From Symsagittifera roscoffensis (lineage: Eukaryota > Xenacoelomorpha > Acoela > Convolutidae): DNA of 64,000 bases. The translations under genes and the position numbers were made by a program. The notes under the pieces were generated by a model. The model was not told the DNA's origin, did not search any database, and saw nothing but the letters and a program-made list of their open reading frames with translations. Shown piece after piece: positions 1 to 11,256 of this stretch. Numbering within the stretch: position 1 is the first letter of the stretch; each line of letters starts with the position of its first letter. The DNA lies in NCBI RefSeq assembly GCF_963678635.1, contig NC_087066.1, positions 48,767,129 to 48,831,128 of the forward strand. The letters run 5' to 3'.

Positions 1-632
1 TTAAATATCTGGAATTGATATCGAAAATAAACTGAAAAGTGACTATCAGATTGACACAGTGCTGAAAGAATTTATCAAAATTCAACGAGCTGTGATTTGG
101 AGCAAGATGTGTGTTTTCGTATTCATCCCTTTTTTTTTTACATAAGGACTTATAAGAACCACAAGGACTTACTATTAGGATTTATGTCTTATGGTGCAAC
201 ATCGAAAATTTTTCTTAATCGAATCCATTTAATGAAGTAACGAATCTTGAACAAACCCACGGAATCTTCGTAAAACTTTTCACAACTTATAGGAAGAGCC
301 CAATTAGCACCCTAAATTTTGAATCTTTATTTACACGGAGGGTAACGCGCATCAATTTTTTAAAAATCAAGCTTTTAATAGCGTCGCGCACACTTACTAT
401 GCAGCGATCATAGAGGAATTTTTCATTAAAATGTTTTGTTTTTCTCAGTTCGAATCAATTTACTCCAGATTATCTAAAACAATTTTCTTTCAGAACGTCA
501 GCTAGTTCTACAACTTTTTTACTGCCATTTCAATAAGGGCAATAGTTTACTCTTGAAAATTGTTTCTGATTGCACTCTTAGTCGATATAATTTCGCAACT
601 TATGTAACGGTTTTTCAGGACATGCCTCGTAT
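1..632. other. AT-rich non-coding stretch (host intron)
   Basis: No convincing coding region, RNA gene or repeat is visible. The stretch lies downstream, on the minus strand, of the exon that ends at 1217, so it belongs to the next host intron. Confidence 0.5.
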
Positions 633-842
633 GTCATTGATGTTATTGGAATGATTTTTGTATATCTTTTTTACCAGTTTTCGTATATCACCTAAATGAA
701 TGCAAATTCAAGTTCAAGATTCAGCTTACAGCAGCGGGTCATTGATGTTATTGGAATGATTTTTGTATATCTTTTTCACCAGTTTTCGTATATCACCTAA
801 ATGAATGCAAATTCAAGTTCAAGATTCAGCTTACAGCAGCGG
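633..842. repeat. 105-bp tandem duplication
   Basis: Two almost identical 105-bp copies lie head to tail at 633-737 and 738-842, both starting GTCATTGATG and ending GCAGCGG. They differ at about one base, so the duplication is recent. Confidence 0.9.
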
Positions 843-1100
843 ATTCCGCGATAGCAGAAATTTAAAAAAAAAAACAAATTTCTTCTTAATTGTTTGTGGG
901 TTCCACAACATTTCCGGAGTCAGCCAATTTCGTATGAATACTGTGTTTAAGCTATTTGTTTGTGGAATTCAAACAGCAAAAAGATCAAAGAAAAGTAACA
1001 ATGTTGCTGATTTTTCGACAAATCTGATTTTGACCGGTTGCGGAACCCGCTCACAATTCAGAAAACGCACAGCTTGGCCTCGTAATGTGGCCTCGATTAA
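843..1100. repeat. Dispersed GGATTCCGC-type repeat, copy 1
   Basis: The segment contains ATTCCGCGA, TTGCGGAACCCGC and an end reading GGCCTCGTAATG. The same order of blocks recurs near 29590-29765 and 33835-34050, so it is a dispersed repeat of roughly 200-250 bp. No coding potential or transposase is visible. Its class is unknown. Confidence 0.6.
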
Positions 1101-1216
1101 TTTAATTTTATCAACAATTTTATTCAAATACAATCTAAATGTATCTTAAAAATGCGGAAAGAAAGTTGCATTGCGCGGTTCTGATTGAGAAGCGCTTAAG
1201 GCTTGTGCAAACTTAC

Positions 1217-1740
1217 CTGATATGAGTGTGCAGAACTGTTCTATCCTTTCGAGATGAGTTTCAATGCGTTTGTCCAACTCGCTCTCTATGTCGGCTGTGG
1301 TGGCATGCACTTGGGCCCAGTTCACACACTCTGATTGGACCACTGCACTCTTACTATTTTGCTGGCTGCTCCCATTGGCCGAGATAACAGCCATGGAAGC
1401 TAGCCAATGACTGGCTGACAACACCTCGTCCGACCCACCACCAGATAAGCAGCAGACAGTTTGCAGTGACGCAGATTGCAGCTGTCCAATTCTTTCCAGT
1501 AGCTCTGCTGGTGTAACTGTTTTCATTAACTTTTCACATAAGTCACGAATAACCGAGGTTGTATTCTGATTCGCATTTTCAGTCAACTCGTCAATTGCAG
1601 GCGATGATAAATTACTCATGGTGTTCGTCCCTTCGGCGTTGGTTCGAGACTGGGCGGTGCCGTTCTTTTTGGCACTCACGCTGTGTTCTGAATTGGCAGT
1701 TGTGTATTTGGTGAAACTGAAGCATACAAATCTGCTTTCG
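1217..1740 (-). CDS. Internal exon of unrecognised host gene (exon 7 of 7 seen)
   Basis: This 524-bp exon is open throughout and encodes about 174 residues rich in Ser, Thr, Asn and Gln, with a helical, coiled-coil-like C-terminal part (around DIESELDKRIETHLERIEQF). It starts after the acceptor ATTCGCAG (ending at 1741) and stops before a consensus donor, CAG|GTAAGT (GT at 1216-1215). It enters in phase 2, which matches exactly the phase left by the exon at 22496-22650, and leaves in phase 1 toward an exon beyond the left edge. An internal ATG at 1620 has a good context but need not be a start. I do not recognise the family. The intron before it is 20.8 kb and contains the whole Polinton. Confidence 0.75.
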
Positions 1741-1969
1741 CTGCGAATAGTTCCGAATAGTTGTTGTTACCAGAGACGAATCTTTTCTCACCCATAATTA
1801 AATCAAATGAAACAAATAAAACTCAATCAAATCAAACCCCTGAAGAACTCGAACTCTCACCACACAAAAGTCCCCTTCCACTATCCGAACCTCATCAACT
1901 CTGGGCCGGCAACATTAAGATCTGCAAAAACGTCTTCGCCACCAATAAACTAGGGCTTAGCTAAATTTA
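1741..1969. other. Host intron, no feature seen
   Basis: This is the intron 3' end on the minus strand, upstream of the acceptor at 1741. A 67-codon plus-strand frame here looks random, with no domain or family resemblance, and is not supported as a gene. Confidence 0.5.
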
Positions 1970-3327
1970 AGGGTACCTATTTGATACTTTTTGATTTTGT
2001 TGTAATGCGGTATGAAATAGGAATATTTGAAATTTCGAAACTTGGGTTTCTACTAAAGCCTTAGATGTTTCTTTATCAAAATGGGAGTAAAAAATTTTGG
2101 AAAATTGCAAATTTCTTAAAAGTATTATGTTTTCCATACCAAATTAAGGCGTAGCTGCTTATACACTAATGCTTCCCACTGTATTTTTCAGATTCGGCAG
2201 AGTAGTTTTCAAGAAGAGTCAGGGATTTTCAAAAAATGGACAAGAAATCGAAACATTGACTTTTCCGAGGTCTATAACTATTTTTTTCGAAAATTTGGAT
2301 GTCGCGCCTGTACAAGGGAGCTTCTCCAACCTTTTTTAATGAAAATTTTTAGGTTAGAAATTTTGGCGTAGCCGCTTATTCAAGGGATCTTCACATCAAC
2401 TTTTTTTTTATTGAAACCTAAATCTCAATTTGAGAGGCTAGTTTTTGAGAAAATTTAAGAAAACGCAAAAAAGCTCAAAAAATCAATAACTTGACTTTTC
2501 TGAATACCACAAAGTTTTAGTTTAAAAACTTGGGCGTAGCCGCTTATTTAAGGGAGCTTCACATAAAACTTGTTTTGGGAGGGTAGTCTTCGAGAGAACT
2601 AGAAAAGTTGCAAGTAACGCTCAAAAATCTATAATTTGATTTTTACGAGGACCATAACTTTTTGGTAGAAAAAACTTTAGGCGCAGCCGCTTTTTTGGGA
2701 GAGCTTCACATTACTTGTTTTTCGGTTGAACAGAAAATCTCATTTCTGGGAGAAATTTTTTCGAAGACAATTACTTTTTGTGGAGAAAAATTAGGCCTGG
2801 CCGCTTATGCAGGGAGCCTATTTAACTTGTTCTTTCGATTGAAAGCGGGGTATTCTTCTAGAAAAGTCAAAAACGTTGAAAAAAACAGACAAAAATTTGA
2901 TACTCCGAGGACCCGTACGTTTTTTTGGAAAACATTCAGGAGTGATCGCTTAAGCAGGGAGGCTTCATACGAACTGCTTTTTCGGTTGAACCCAAAATCT
3001 CAGACTTGGGGGAGGAGTAGTGTTCGAGAATAGTCGAAAAGTTTCAAGAATCGAAAAAAAAACATGTAGATTGTTTGAAGGACCATAACTTTTCCTCTAA
3101 AAACGTTTGGGCTGAACTGCTTATGCGGGGGGGGGGGGCTTTTTAAAACTCGTTCTCTCCATTGAACCCAAAATCTATGATATGGGGGGGGGGGTGATTT
3201 TCTGAAAAGTCAAAAGTTTGAAATAGCGGTCAAAAAATCAAAATTTTGACTTTTCCGAGGTACATAACTGATCGTTTAAAACCATTGGGCGTAGCCGCTT
3301 ATGCAGGGGAGTTTCCCATAACTCGTA
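1970..3327. repeat. Diverged minisatellite, unit about 150 bp, left part
   Basis: The block GGCGTAGCCGCTTAT followed by AGGGAGCTTCACAT recurs near 2148, 2371, 2531, 2679, 2802, 2938, 3110 and 3290. Spacings are about 120-220 bp. Linking sequence such as TTGACTTTTCCGAGG and AACCCAAAATCT is shared. Long G runs occur near 3126 and 3183. The array is cut by the Polinton at 3327/3328 and resumes at 21913. Confidence 0.85.
3322..3327. other. Target site duplication CTCGTA, left copy
   Basis: The 6-bp CTCGTA directly precedes the left inverted repeat and is repeated exactly at 21907-21912. Six base pairs is the normal Polinton target duplication. Confidence 0.92.
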
Positions 3328-3523
3328 AGTAGTATAGATATACGACACTGGGATCGGGGGGGGGGGGTGATCCCTACAGGGATCATTGGGTATAGATTAT
3401 ACCTAATGATCCCTATGTAAATATTTCTACCTAATGATCCCTATGTAAAATATTTATACCTAATGATCCCTATGTAAAATATTTATACCTAATGATCCCA
3501 ATGTATAATTTTTATACTTAATG
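3328..3523 (+). repeat. Polinton left terminal inverted repeat
   Basis: About 196 bp. From the outside come the conserved tip, a run of about 12 G, an inverted repeat GATCCCTACAGGGATC, then iterons CCTAATGATCCCTATG starting at 3402, 3430, 3459 and 3488 and a degenerate one at 3517 (period 28-29 bp). It matches the reverse complement of 21651-21906, which has two more iterons. Confidence 0.95.
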
Positions 3524-3943
3524 ATCCCTATGTGAAAGTTGTGTTGGTTAAAACAAAATCGTACTTTTATTTCTTCCCGCCACCTATAACTCGGCTATGT
3601 TGTATTCCAATTGAACTAAAGCTATTAATTGTGTTTTGCTGTTGAAGGTCTTTGCGAATTGGTTCTTTCAATGTTTCCACAAAATCTATGGTCTTGGTGA
3701 AAATAGATATAAACTGAAATGGTTGAATTATACACACAATCTTCTAAAACAAGTGTCGGTTAAATGCACCAAAAACAGTTTGGTGTTAATTCCAATTAAA
3801 AAAAAACTCTCAAAACCACTCCAGATAAAATAGTAACACAAAACCAAAAGTGGATTTAAAGTAGCCCGCCATTACCTAACAGTGAACAAACGTGGAAAGT
3901 AAGTATAATATAGTACACTAATTTACAACATTAAATTTTGTGT
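3524..3943. other. Non-coding gap between inverted repeat and polymerase gene
   Basis: AT-rich sequence. A 65-codon plus-strand frame (3636-3833) has no recognisable motif and faces the polymerase gene. I see no supported gene. It probably holds the 3' end of the polymerase transcript. Confidence 0.5.
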
Positions 3944-6900
3944 TCAACTTGAATCAAACACACAACATTGAAGTTTTTTGTTTGTTTTACGTCTTTTTGA
4001 CTGCGGTGCTGAATCTTCAACTGCTTCGCGGTCGAAGTACCATTCATCATCTGACGACGAAGAAGAAGTAACTGCATTTGGATCAACCAAATCATCGCTT
4101 TCAATATCACTCTCAGCAATTTCCGTGACACGAATTCTACCTGGATCTGGAGCTTCATAGCTGGTGATACTATTTAACAGGTCTCTCAACGATTGGCTCG
4201 GTTGAGTATCCAACACAAGAAAGCTATCTTCTGACCCATAATTCGTATCCTGCGTGAAGATTTCTTCTTGGATCGAGCTCTGCTGATCCCAGTCGACTAA
4301 TTCTTCTTCTTCCTCGAAACATTTCAGCCAATCGTCTAAATCTTGATCTTTGTGGTGACTGGTGCTATTATTTTCACTCTCATTCCTTTCGCTATCATCA
4401 TCATCATCATCATCATCCTGATTGCTATCGGGAAAGATAGAAGCATTTACGGTTCTATAGTGACCGTATGGCAATGTGGAGATACTATCGCTGAGGATGT
4501 ACCGCTTATCATCATATGCTGATAATGCGATTTTGTTTGCTCGAACAGTGTTCAGAATGTGCCTCTCGGAGATGATGCGAGTATTTTCAGCTCGTAGAAG
4601 GTTTCCAGACGCGAGAGTTTCGTTGTATTTTTCATGAGTTAGCAACCGTTGAGTCACCTTAGTGATTCCTTTTGCTGAGTGCTTCCGTGTATCTATAAAA
4701 AAAATGATGCTCACTAATCATTTTGTATCTAACTGTTTTTAAACTTTACTTGAAGTTGAAAATAAAAAAAGTATGAACGCATCCTTTTCAGAAGATCCAC
4801 ACCCCCCCCCCCTCATTTAAAAAAAAGTGATAACCATTTAACCTATACCTCCCCTCCCCTCTTAACCCCACCCACAGAAGCACAAAAAAACCTAAGTCAA
4901 CTAAAAAAATTTCACTTAGAAAAAAATTTTTTCACAAAAATTTTTTTCCATGAAAAATTTTTTCCAAAATTTTTTTTTTAATAAAATTTTTTTTAAATTT
5001 TTTTTTCCAATTTTTTTTTGATGACGAAAAAACTTTTTTTACAAAATTTTTTTTATAACATTTTTTTTTACCAAATTTTTTTTCCAACGAAATTTTTTTT
5101 TTAATTTTTTTTTTCAAGTTTTTTCAACGAAATTTTTTGACATTTTTTTTTTCAAAAAATTTCAAAAATTTTTTTTGAAAAATTTTTCGAAATTTTTTAA
5201 GTTTTGAAAATAAAAAGCGCTCTTTGAACAGTTTTGAGCCGGTAATTTTGAAGGAAATGTACTTACTTTGCAATAGTATTGAATAAAGCTTTGGCTTCAA
5301 TGCAACAAATTCTGTAATTATATCACCCGGGAATTCGTCTTTAAACTTTAAAACTGTAAGTTTGTTTTCTGCATTGTAGAGGAAGTGGTCCGATGGATAA
5401 TTGGAGAAGTCAAAGTTGTCCAAAATTTCACGTTTCTTGTACAGTTTCTCATAAAAATTGGAGTTTTTTTCCGTTATTATTTCGTACATTAGGCTGTCAG
5501 TGTCTGAGTACAAGAGGTGACAGTTGAAGTTGGGCTTCATAACCTCGTAGTGAAATTTGTACATCTCAAACTTTGCTAGCTCTAGTATACACGCTCCTAC
5601 AATTGTGGGTACATCCCATCTGATTTTCGTTGGTGCTAATGTCAATGCAACCATGTCTTCGCCAAAAATTTTGTAGGTTTCAAATTCAAACTTACTTATA
5701 TTTCGCATTGTTTCTTCAGCATCTCGTAAAATCTTGATTTTCATTCTTTTTCTTTTTGACTCACACATTTTTCCATAAATTGAATTGATCAATAGTTTGA
5801 ACAGGGCTTCTTCAAACTTGTTTTTTGCCGCTTTCCGTTTGTTTGTATTTAGAGTTATGTACGGTTCGAGCCACAATTCTTGTTTGAACTTTACGATGCG
5901 ATACAGTTTTGTAACGATAAGGCCAAGCTTCACGTAGAGTTTTAGGAGTTTATAATGAATTATATAATGAATTTTATCATGTAAAGTTTGTAAAAGTTTT
6001 TTCACTTTACCTATTGTGGGTCCACAGTTTTCATTGTTTTTCATTTGTTCTGAGATATTTGTTTGGTATCTGCTCAACCAATCTTTTTGAACAACTACCT
6101 TAGTGGGTGCCAGTGGATAGTCACGGTGACTTTCATGCAACAATTGAGGGTATTTGAATTTTCAACATTATAACCGTAGTCTGAATCGTCAGGGGTTGCT
6201 AAAATTTCTTCTATTGACATGGAATTCTCATCTTCGTTTTTTTGATTATTTCTTTCATTTCTAACTCCGATTGTCTCGAAATGACGTGCAAGCAGTTTGT
6301 GAGTTTGCATTACTCCACCGTATAAGTTGTTGGCATCAACCACGAAGCCATAGGTAGTATCTTCGCTCGAATTAAATGTTTCGTTCATTTGCCTGTTGTT
6401 TGCAGTGAACTGTCGTTTTTCAAAGATTGATGCAGTACCATCTCGCATCATTTTTTCAACCATGTCTAAATGATCTCGATCCGTTAGCAATTCAACATCA
6501 GCTTTACATACCCGCTTGAAAGCGTCACCAGCTAAATTGGAAGCGGTGAAATGATGAGCACAATCAAGGCTGTATGTTTCATAGCTGATAGAGCGGAATT
6601 CCTCAAAGACACAGGCTAGGAGCAATGTGTCACATGACAAATATAAGTCATGATAGTCGCGCAGGTTCTGACAATTAAATTGATTGAAAACTTCTTTTGC
6701 TTCAACCAAGTTATCAGCACTAATAGCAATTTTATCTCCGTCTAAACTATTCACCCACTTTTCGAGAGGCGGTAACTCTTTTTCGTCACACTTTTTACGG
6801 TCGGTCATGTAATTATAAGGATAGAATCCTTTTCTACGTATGAGAGTTCAACAAGTCTGGCTTACGTTTTGAAAGTGGTTTTCCAGAATTGTAAATTTGT

Positions 6901-8992
6901 TGTCAGGCAAGTTGTCAACTAACTTTTGTAGTGATGAGTTTAGAAACTTGAAAGAATCTATAAAACGAAGATTCTCATAAATGTTTTGTGTTGTTTGATC
7001 TTTTCGTGTAATGGTTTTAACCACTACTCCGATAATTAGTCAAATATATTTCTCATCGGTGGATGGAATGACTTGTATTGTACTACGCGAGTCATATTCG
7101 TTCAGAGCTAAACAAATATGATGCATGTCATAATTCTGCAAATTGTGTTCAACGACTGGAATGTAATTTATGTTTCTTCGCGCTAAATTACATTTGTCGT
7201 GGGTCCATCCTAGAAATTTTCCCGAAGAGTGACAGTGATCCAGGCACTTTTCTTCGTTTTCACTGAAGTTTTCTTGACAAATCCAACAGGTTAAAGTTTC
7301 TTCTTTACACATTTGGCTGCGATCTCCCAAATAATGTGGCACTTTCCGTTTATAGATGTAAACGTCGCGGGCTAATAGATGTAACTCTTTGATAAAATTT
7401 TCTAAACAATTTTCAGAGCTGTCAAGACTAAAGAAAAATGGATCTGAGGACTCATGGTCAATACCAACCATTGAATACCCGGAGGGTTCATGTTTTTCTA
7501 GAACGCGAGATGAGGAAATTTGTGGGTTGCTCATACATGTTGTAACGGGATTCAGGAACGATTCGAAATCAAAATAAACAACAATAGGTGCATACCAGAG
7601 AGCTTGAAAGTTTTTAAATTTATACTTGTGGCAGCCATTTTCAGCTGTTGGCATTATCACGACAGCTGGTTCATGATCTTTACATAATCGCTCATGCGTT
7701 TTATGATCAATTTCATTGTAATGAATTTGAAAACAGTTACGACACAACTGCAGGACACTTCGGACTTTTTGCTTTCGAACTTCACAAACAAATCGGAGCA
7801 GGTCTTTTATCAAAACAAAGTGGTGCATTCCGGGTTCATATAACAAAAGCAGATCCATGATAAAATTATCTGAACTTTCAAACTTTGAGACAATCATTGG
7901 AATGAGATCTCCTTTTTGATATTGAAACACATTTACTTGAACGTTATTAAGTCACTCGAATTGAGGAATCATGTTCAAGCTCATAGACATAACGAAATCA
8001 TCAGAAGCCTGATGCGTTCCGGGCTTTGTATAGGTGTATGGATCTGTCTCTTCAAGTTTAGGATCAACTAACCTACCGACAATTAGATCAGGCTTATATC
8101 TAAGATGAAAGGCGGCAGTGAAGCATAACAAAAAGCAATTGTGGTCGTTGTGATTACGAATATTAATCAATTGTTGCGAATTTGCTATTTTTGCAGGGAG
8201 AGGTATAAACGAAGAGCCTCTGATTGGTAACACTTTTCCGATTTTAATATAAAGCTCATTTACACGCTGCAGAACCCAGCCGCTACCATGGGCTGAAAAA
8301 TTCTGGAACACAGCTTCCATTTTTCCGAGCATTTCGAGAAATAATTCATCAGACAAACCGTTTGCATATAGGGGAGTCATCATAGAATTAGCGAAAATTT
8401 CAACGCGTTCGTCTTCAAGTTGTTGCACGCTTTGGTCCGAAACAACAGTAGCATGCTTGATTAAAGTAAGTTTAGCCGAAAATTGTACTTTGCAGGGTCC
8501 ATTACAGGTTCTATCTAATATCAAACTTTGAATCTCATTTTTTTTCAAGGTCATAAATTCGATAAGATCATGTTCAATGTTTTGGTTGGGAATAATAAAA
8601 GTCATTAACGTATTTTTCATGGCTGATTCATGAACTTCAATTGAAGCTGGAAAGTTATCAATATCGCCTGCCTGTGTGATTGAGCTAGAGGGGTTGCTGA
8701 GTGATGTAAGTTGTTGATCCAAAACAGGTAACAGATGCTCTGATTGCATGTGATCCTTGAAATCTTTAAGATCACAAAAACCAAGCCGACAATACCGACA
8801 TAACTTGTTAAATTTTTGATGATCTGATTCAATATGCTGCTGTAATTTTGATAGCAGTAAACTGCTAAAACTACAATGGTAGCAAGTAAAAACGGGTAAT
8901 TCTTTTTCAACAGCGTGAAAGTTTCGTTCATGACGAGATCTATTCGTTTTTATTGTAAAAACTTTGGAACAATAGTTACACTTGAAACCCAT
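3944..8992 (-). pseudogene. POLB: Polinton protein-primed DNA polymerase B, one intron, broken
   Basis: This gene would replicate the element by protein priming. It is read from ATG 8992 (a longer frame to 9046 lacks an ATG). In order it shows three C2H2 fingers, the Polinton-specific N-terminal block (FIPLPAKIANSQQLINI), exonuclease motif I (YFDFES), a Cys-His insert (CWIC...DHCH), exonuclease motif II (HNLQNYD), the SCDTLLLACVFEEF region, motif A (VVDANNLYGG), motif B (KLLINSIYGK), motif C (YSDTDS), the EFVALKPKLYS thumb segment, and after an intron the C-terminal DDKRYILSDS...YGHYR signature plus an acidic tail. Breaks: in-frame TGA at 7952-7954, frame loss around 7040, frame changes between 6809 and 7039, and a one-base shift near 6146-6156. 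Roughly 1,490 codons if whole. The family assignment is certain; the copy is not functional as read. Confidence 0.96.
4693..5266 (-). other. Spliceosomal intron in the polymerase gene
   Basis: On the minus strand the exon ends ...CAAA|GTAAGT (GT at 5266-5265) and the next begins after TTTTTTTATAG (AG at 4694-4693). The phases agree (phase 1). Joining restores a typical polymerase thumb-to-C-terminus order, whereas reading through gives low-complexity Lys/Phe sequence and a stop. The 574-bp intron consists largely of long A and T runs. Confidence 0.85.
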
Positions 8993-10615
8993 TTCGCTCT
9001 GGAACTGTTTTAAAGCGGAGCAGGAAAGGGAATGAATCCCAACCAAACACCAAAAGGTTTAAACTACTGCGCTTTGATTCCTTTTTACCTTCTCGGTTTG
9101 AATTTGAATAGCTTTTCCCGCTTAACTTTGAATTTGAACTCTTTTCCCGCCAAAATTTGAATAAGATTTGAATTTCCCGCCATAACTGTCAAACTCAAAT
9201 TCGATTGGGCGAAACAGATTATTTGTTGTTTGAATTGTTAATAATTACTACAAACGATAGAAACTAATCTAAACAAACCAAGTTTGAGCTAAATTTTAAT
9301 CCAAAAAGGTTTTAGAGCCAAGAGAGAAAAGTTTTAGTTTTATATTTTATCAATTCAAATTATAAATTGATGAAATTTTCGAAGTTGTGAATAAAAGTTG
9401 AGCATGTCATAACACATGATAGATCCTAAAGATCCCAATTGTCATGTGGACAGAACATCCTATAAAAATGTCAAAATTTGTATCAAAAACAGTTGAAATG
9501 ATGAATAAGTAAAGCAAAAACTGAAAAATTACAGCTTTTTAACTTTCCAGGCGCATTGTTATCAATGATGTTAATCACGGAGCGGTCGCACGGTCCATGT
9601 CATCATAAATTTGTCTCAATTGTCTTTCGATTTGAAAAAAAAGTCCGAAAAAATATTTTTCTGAAAAGAAAAATGAGTTTGTTGTTTTAGGGGGGATTAA
9701 GGGGATTAGCGTTTTTCTCAAAGACTATTGAAAAACCATCTACTCCCACAATCTCATTAGTCGTGCCCCTCAACCCACTTTCATAATAACACCTCTTGCT
9801 CATTATAAAAAAATGGGTCTTCTGGTTGAAAATCGCATTTTTTCGGAAAAATGAAAAAACGATGAGTCATCAATTAAAAAATTTGATTTTTATGATTTTT
9901 CTCAAATATTTAGCATGATGATGAATACTTGTATTTTTTTCATGATGATCATTTTTGGAGACAACAGTATCAATGATCAAATGGTAACTCCAATTTGTAG
10001 AAAAAGAAAAAATTAATGCTTTTTTTTCCTTTTTGTAATTAAAAAGTCAAATTTCTAACTAAAAAGCATTAAAAAAATTATTATTTTTATCAAAAAGTTG
10101 GTTTTAAACATCTTTTATACTTTTTTTCATTATGTTTAATTTGTATGATAACTAATCAAATAAACATATGACAACATAAATTTTTATCCAAAAGTATTTT
10201 TTTACAGATTTTTTTGACGTTAATTATCTTTTTTTCAAAAAACGAAATTGATATTTTTTTATCTTGTTTTCTAAAAATTAGCATATATATGGATGCTTTT
10301 CAATTTTTTTCTCAAGATCACTAATGTAAATAAGAACTTCAATGTTAATATGTTAACTCCTATTTGTGGAAAAAATGAAAATTTTATGGACTTTTTTTGT
10401 TTTTAATTGAAAAAAAAAAGTCAATTAATTGAAAAAGAAATGATTTTTTAACTTCAAATTTTAAAGGCTTTTAAACTAAATTTTTAATCAGAACACAATC
10501 GTGTGATAAAATATGAACAAACACAAGATATAATCTCAAACTCAATTTTAAAGTTAATTTATTATACACAAATAAAACAAACAAAAATCAATAAAACTCA
10601 ACCTCAGTTTCAAAG
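8993..10615. other. Non-coding AT-rich spacer inside the Polinton
   Basis: No supported gene. Close to the polymerase start there are repeats of TTTGAATTTG and CCCGCC (9080-9190), possibly its promoter region. Further on, two diverged copies of a block containing GGTAACTCC/GTTAACTCC and ATTTGTRGAAAAA lie near 9970-10040 and 10340-10400. The rest is A/T-run sequence. Confidence 0.5.
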
Positions 10616-11256
10616 TTATATAAGGTCCAAATACTCCTGCGCTTTCTCTAGTGTTGTTAGCTTCCGTTTTTTCTTTGGTGCAAGGCATAGAGAAGGAGTC
10701 AAATTTTCCATATGATTACTCACTGTCACTTCGGGGGTGCGCGTAGGAGTTGAAGAATCTGGTTCATCAAGCCATGGTGACATTGTAGGAGAAGGTATCT
10801 AGAAGCTTTCGTGGTAACTAATGATGGTGATTCAATCTGTTCCATTCCCCATAAACGATCAAAAAATTCAATTTCTTCAAAGTATTCTAACTCGTTTTCA
10901 CACATCGGAGTAACATCACAATCGTATTTATACAAAAAATTTTTTACTGGTTTTGATAAAGTTGAAATATCAACCTGAAGAGCAAGAGGCTCGTCAGGAT
11001 CCGTATATTTACCAGAATTTGTAAGGTAACTCAAATACTTTATATTCAGTTCTTCGTCTTTCTTTGAATTTTTTAAGGAAAGTTTACTGAATAAATGTAA
11101 AAAAATTTTGGGAATCATAACGTGATGAGTACAAGTCCACTCATCAGAATTGAAACTTTTTTCTTCGTTAATTATTGCTACAAAATTACCGTGAACGGTT
11201 TCATAAAAAATGGTTCTTTCGTGATTGGAATATCCGGCAATAATATAACAAGGCAT
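10616..11256 (-). pseudogene. Polinton small protein of unknown function with SV40-like NLS (frameshift)
   Basis: Read from ATG 11256, the frame encodes about 150 residues (start MPCYIIAGYSNHERTIFYE) with an acidic stretch (ENELEYFEEIEFFDRLWG). Near 10800 the frame changes. The following frame stays open to a TAA at 10616-10618 and contains a Pro/Ser/Thr-rich segment and PKKKRKL (codons at 10659-10679), which resembles the SV40 large T nuclear localisation signal. That motif, and an open frame running well past the break, suggest one gene with a single frameshift. The gene faces away from the plus-strand cluster across a 482-bp spacer. I do not recognise the family. A nuclear DNA-associated role is only an inference from the NLS. 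Confidence 0.55.

Noticed and set aside
805-1149. 114-codon plus-strand frame
   Set aside because: It overlaps the tandem duplication and a dispersed repeat that recurs elsewhere without an open frame.
1217-1620. ATG at 1620 as the start of a separate gene
   Set aside because: The frame is open upstream to a splice acceptor at 1741 and its phase matches the exon at 22496-22650, so an internal exon explains it better.
2662-3033. 123-codon frame in the minisatellite
   Set aside because: Formed by repeat units with indels between copies; neighbouring units do not keep the frame.
4932-5117. Lys/Phe-only frame of 61 codons
   Set aside because: It lies inside the polymerase intron and reflects A/T homopolymer runs.
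7078-7860. Plus-strand frames of 62-70 codons opposite the polymerase
   Set aside because: They are antisense shadows of the exonuclease region of the polymerase.
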